A DNA stretch of 64,000 nt from G964291335 sp964291335 (GTDB lineage Bacteria; Chloroflexota; Dehalococcoidia; Lucifugimonadales; UBA3495). Shown in pieces: positions 61,384-64,000 of this stretch; position 1 is the stretch's first letter, and each line of letters starts with the position of its first letter. The notes beneath the pieces were generated by a model. It had not been told where the DNA came from, ran no database searches, and saw only the letters and a program-made list of their open reading frames with translations. The stretch spans positions 806,001 through 870,000 of the forward strand of contig OZ219748.1 of assembly GCA_964291335.2 (NCBI GenBank). Reading direction: 5' to 3'. The position numbers and the translations under genes are program-made.

Positions 61384-61454
61384 CGCATCGCCTCCTCAAT
61401 TTGCCTGACCAAATCCTGCGGCCTTTGCTGGCCTTCCCAACCTGGCAGGGCTGT

Positions 61455-62699
61455 TTACCCCAGGGGGCCTTGAAACACCTGGTCCATGTAGGTATCCGAC
61501 AGGGCATCCAGTGTTTCCGGCCATTCCGCGACGGCTCCGGCAGAACGGCGAAGTTCCCCGGGCCGGGGCTGGCCTTCCCAGCCCAATTGCTCCATGTAGT
61601 AATAAAGCTGAATCAGGTGGCCATCGGGATCCTGGACGTAAGCCGCATAGTCAATCCCCGGGTGCAGTTCGGTGGGAATTTCCTTGAAGGCAACACCGTG
61701 TTCCTTCAGAAAGGCTACTGCATTGCGCAGCTGCTGATAGGTGCCAACCTCTACGCCAAAGGACATGCAGGAGGTATGGGGACTGCATCCCAGCTCGGCG
61801 CGCAGGGACTTGGGGAACAACGCCAGACTATGGTGCTCGCTGCCGCTGCGCAGGAACGCCGCCCGGTGGCCCTGGTAGTCAACCTCTTCAGTTAAAACAA
61901 AACCCAGCCGCTGGGTGTAGAAATGGAGCGCAGCGGCCAGGTCGCGCACAAACAGGTTAACCGGGCCCACCCTGGTAACCTTGAACGGACGGGGCAGCAG
62001 AATGCCCTCCACGTCGTAAATGGCCGGCATGGTCTCCGGGTCGCGGGTGCCGGAGAAAATCTCAATTCCCTGGCCCAGCGCCTCTGCTACTTCCGCCTCT
62101 TCCGACATCTGGGGCAACTCCGGCGTATCCGAAAAACCCCGATAGTGCATCGGCCGGGGCTTGCTGCGACCCAGCCAGCCAATCTGCTCGATACCGTAGT
62201 AAAGCTCGTTAATATTATCGTCCGGGTCCCAGACGTAGGTATGCCAGTTGCTGCCGGGCATATCCCGCCCGGTGCGCCGGATGGGAATGCCCAGAGCATT
62301 AAAATAATGATGGCCGTTAACTACTTCGGCCAGGGAGCCGGTCTGCCAGGTAATTTGATTGATGCTTACGTCCCCGTCGCCTTCGTGGCCGCTGCCCCGG
62401 CCCAACACATCCAGGGCCTTTCTGGGGAACAAGACGAAGGAGTGATGGTCGCCGCCGTGATGCATAAAGGCTCCCTGACAGTCCTGGTCAGAAATGCCCT
62501 TCAGCAATTCAGCCCGCTGGGGGCTGCCCTTGAAGTTCAGGTAATCCGACACCTTGAACCCCAGAAGGTTCTTATAGAAATGAAGACCGGCCTCCATATC
62601 GTAAACGTTGAAACCGAAGTGGCCCAGGCGCCGAATCTTGAAAGGCCGGGGCATGGTTACGCCCCCGACGTCGTAATGGCGATTCCCGGTTGCTGCCAT
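61455..62699 (-). CDS. Tandem VOC-domain (catechol 2,3-dioxygenase-like) protein
   Basis: A 414-residue protein of two homologous VOC units (residues about 20-185 and 240-390). Each has a metal-ligand pattern: LGHFGFNVYDMEAGLHFYKN, GDHHSFVLFPRK and NWHTYVWDPDDNINELYYGI in the first; VGPVNLFVRDLAAALHFYTQ, SEHHSLALFPK and IDYAAYVQDPDGHLIQLYYY in the second. The doubled architecture is that of extradiol catechol dioxygenases. The conserved H-x-x-x-E pattern of both halves suggests active metal sites. The ATG at 62699 follows GAGGAGG. It lies 72 bases before the MBL gene's start on the same strand, a possible two-gene operon for aromatic degradation. Confidence 0.88.
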   Translation of the reverse strand: MAATGNRHYDVGGVTMPRPFKIRRLGHFGFNVYDMEAGLHFYKNLLGFKVSDYLNFKGSPQRAELLKGISDQDCQGAFMHHGGDHHSFVLFPRKALDVLGRGSGHEGDGDVSINQITWQTGSLAEVVNGHHYFNALGIPIRRTGRDMPGSNWHTYVWDPDDNINELYYGIEQIGWLGRSKPRPMHYRGFSDTPELPQMSEEAEVAEALGQGIEIFSGTRDPETMPAIYDVEGILLPRPFKVTRVGPVNLFVRDLAAALHFYTQRLGFVLTEEVDYQGHRAAFLRSGSEHHSLALFPKSLRAELGCSPHTSCMSFGVEVGTYQQLRNAVAFLKEHGVAFKEIPTELHPGIDYAAYVQDPDGHLIQLYYYMEQLGWEGQPRPGELRRSAGAVAEWPETLDALSDTYMDQVFQGPLG

Positions 62700-63044
62700 T
62701 TGCCACCTCCTCGCGGCTCTCTCGCTATCAGTAGTCTTGCGTATGGTAAAGGAAACGGCAAGGGCCGGTCAAATCCCTTCCGTCAACCGAAAGCGGCAAC
62801 CGGCAAGGAAGGCGCCGCCGCCCGGCAGGTTCGCCGGCAAAGCCCGCCAGACGGCCATTCTTCTTTTGCCTCCCGTCCGGCCGGAGAGCCGGCATGCTGC
62901 CCGGAATTGCCTTGCGGAGAAACCAATCAGGTATTCCCAATACCGAACTTATCCGCTAAAATGGCAACCGCAGTTTCCCTGACGGGAAGGACTGCTTCAA
63001 CCAACCTGCAACCTGACGAGGCAAACTATGACTGATAAAGGCGG
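62700..63044. other. Intergenic region before the poly-C surface-protein gene
   Basis: About 345 bases between divergent genes. It must hold promoters for both sides, but only a single TAAAAT box at 62957-62962 is visible and lacks a good -35. GAGG lies seven bases before ATG 63028, the alternative start of the next gene. Confidence 0.4.
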
Positions 63045-64000
63045 TTGCCGCCCCGCTTCCGGAATGAATACCCCCCCCCCCCCCCCCCCCCCCGAGTTTC
63101 CGGACGGAGACGGAAGCCCCGGCTTTCCCGTGTTGCTGAATCGGCTGCCCGGCCCGGATTGGCCCTGGCGGCGGTCCTGCTGCTGGCCGGGGTCGGCGTT
63201 CTTTTACTGACCATTCCCCCCGCCATATCACCCCCGCCCCTGCAAGCCCAGGGCAGTACGCCAACCAATACCCCAGCGCCGACCAGGTCCATCACCCTGT
63301 CAACCACCAACACGATGGTAACCGAAGGCGATTTGGGCCGTACCAACATCCCCATCACCGTTACCTTGAGCGAGCCGGCCCCGGCCGGCGATTTGGAAGT
63401 CGTATTTTTGACTGGCGGGTCAGCAATGATCACCGAATTTCGTACATGCCGTTCACCACAGGACACCTGTATTTCGGAATTGATCATTTTAACAGCAGGC
63501 ACCAGCCAGCGAACCTTATCACCGGCGCTGTCAATCATTGGCGACACGCGCGACGAAGAAAACGAAACCGTCGTAATAACTGCCCGAGCCAGGTTACCTA
63601 ACAGCGCCATTGGCACCTATGACCCATCCTGGAAAGCTGGCGCCCTCACCGTAACCATAGTGGACGATGACGGCCCCACGCCCACCAATACCCCGACCGA
63701 TACACCTACACCGACGGCTACGCCAACTGACACGCCCACGCCCACCCCGACCAACACCCCAACGCCCACCAATACCCCGACCGATACTCCTACACCGACG
63801 GCTACGCCAACTGACACGCCCACGCCCACCCCGACCAACACCCCAACGCCTACCAGTACCTCGACCGATACTCCTACACCGACGGCTACGCCAACTGACA
63901 CGCCCACGCCCACCCCGACCAACACCCCAACGCCTACCAGTACCCCGACCGATACTCCTACACCGACGGCTACGCCAACTGACACGCCCACGCCTACCCC
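63045..64000 (+). CDS. Calx-beta-like / Thr-Pro-rich cell-surface protein, 5' part, with 23-C tract
   Basis: A protein running off the right edge. From TTG 63045 the frame reads through a poly-C tract (seven Pro), an Arg-rich stretch (SGRRRKPRLSRVAES), one hydrophobic helix (LALAAVLLLAGVGVLLLTI), a Calx-beta-like domain (ITLSTTNTMVTEGDLGRTNI to TVTIVDDDG) and a Thr-Pro linker of 28-residue repeats. The basic stretch before the helix suggests a signal anchor with the bulk outside the cell. The better start, ATG 63028 with GAGG seven bases upstream, is in a different frame: with 23 C it stops after 60 residues, and only 21 or 24 C would join it to this protein. Confidence 0.75.
   Translation, partial: MPPRFRNEYPPPPPPPRVSGRRRKPRLSRVAESAARPGLALAAVLLLAGVGVLLLTIPPAISPPPLQAQGSTPTNTPAPTRSITLSTTNTMVTEGDLGRTNIPITVTLSEPAPAGDLEVVFLTGGSAMITEFRTCRSPQDTCISELIILTAGTSQRTLSPALSIIGDTRDEENETVVITARARLPNSAIGTYDPSWKAGALTVTIVDDDGPTPTNTPTDTPTPTATPTDTPTPTPTNTPTPTNTPTDTPTPTATPTDTPTPTPTNTPTPTSTSTDTPTPTATPTDTPTPTPTNTPTPTSTPTDTPTPTATPTDTPTPT
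63071..63093 (+). repeat. Homopolymer tract of 23 C
   Basis: Twenty-three consecutive C follow ATGAATA near the 5' end of the surface-protein gene. Gain or loss of single bases would switch which start codon is in frame with the main coding region. The exact count may be affected by sequencing error in such a tract. Confidence 0.85.
63686..64000 (+). repeat. 84-bp tandem repeat encoding a 28-residue Thr-Pro unit
   Basis: The motif CCGACGGCTACGCC recurs at 63711, 63795, 63879 and 63963, exactly 84 bases apart. The unit encodes 28 residues of TPTATPTDTPTPTPTNTPTP followed by TNTPTDTP. Copies differ at a few sites (N/S, P/S). The array continues beyond the window. Confidence 0.92.

Noticed and set aside
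63026..63991. Minus-strand Gly/Val-rich frames opposite the surface protein
   Set aside because: Translation of the complementary strand of the Thr-Pro repeats and poly-C tract.

Overview
The window is about 60 % G+C, densely coded, and contains no rRNA, integrase or complete mobile element. The gene families (luciferase-like F420/FMN oxidoreductases, GMC oxidoreductase, NHL-repeat protein, LigB-type dioxygenase, BtpA, a UGSC-type selenoprotein, and Thr-Pro-rich linkers of the kind common in Chloroflexota) suggest an uncultured Chloroflexota, perhaps near SAR202/Dehalococcoidia. This is inferred from gene content; no phylogenetic marker was analysed.

Layout. 1-3.9 kb (mostly minus): a partial luciferase-like oxidoreductase, a DUF1905/YdeI protein, a transglutaminase, a DUF418 membrane protein and tRNA-Ala(UGC). 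4-12.4 kb (plus): thiolase, GMC oxidoreductase, a small VOC protein, a DNA methyltransferase followed by a truncated ORF that may be its lost restriction partner, an NHL-repeat protein, a DUF4268 nuclease-like protein, and a two-gene cassette ending in a selenoprotein whose in-frame UGA lies just before a SECIS-like hairpin. 12.6-22 kb: Trm112-like, CopD-like, SDR, gamma-glutamyltransferase, an unknown small protein, a pentapeptide-TIR-like fusion, a second luciferase-like oxidoreductase, a zinc ribbon, a HhH-GPD glycosylase and SfsA. 22-27.5 kb: pyrF-DUF951, LysR divergent from ferredoxin, an MFS transporter and an ornithine-cyclodeaminase-like enzyme.

27.5-36.5 kb (minus) is a pyrimidine operon: an FMN-reductase-like gene, pyrR, pyrB, pyrC, carA, a small unknown gene and carB. 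It is preceded by a leader with a consensus PyrR-binding loop and an intrinsic terminator, so UMP/PyrR attenuation of the whole operon is the simplest reading. 36.5-47 kb (mostly minus): a VWA protein, a nicotinamidase-like hydrolase, a DUF5671 membrane protein, a fatty-acid cluster (two MaoC-type dehydratase proteins, plsX, fabG), L-2-hydroxyglutarate oxidase, a radical SAM protein on the plus strand, PhoU, and a gluconate 2-dehydrogenase subunit 3-like protein. 47.7-51.4 kb: an Smr protein, LigB dioxygenase, agmatinase family and BtpA. 51.7-60.3 kb (plus) is housekeeping: rplS, priA, def, a CCA/poly(A) polymerase family gene, secD and secF. 60.5-64 kb: an MBL hydrolase, a double-VOC protein, and a partial Calx-beta/Thr-Pro surface protein whose 5' end contains 23 consecutive C, a possible phase-variation site.

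The main points for follow-up are the UGA-containing selenoprotein, the poly-C tract, the PyrR leader, the broken restriction-modification locus, the pentapeptide-TIR protein, and four intergenic sites where a 29-39 bp sequence is repeated directly after a 32-36 bp gap.
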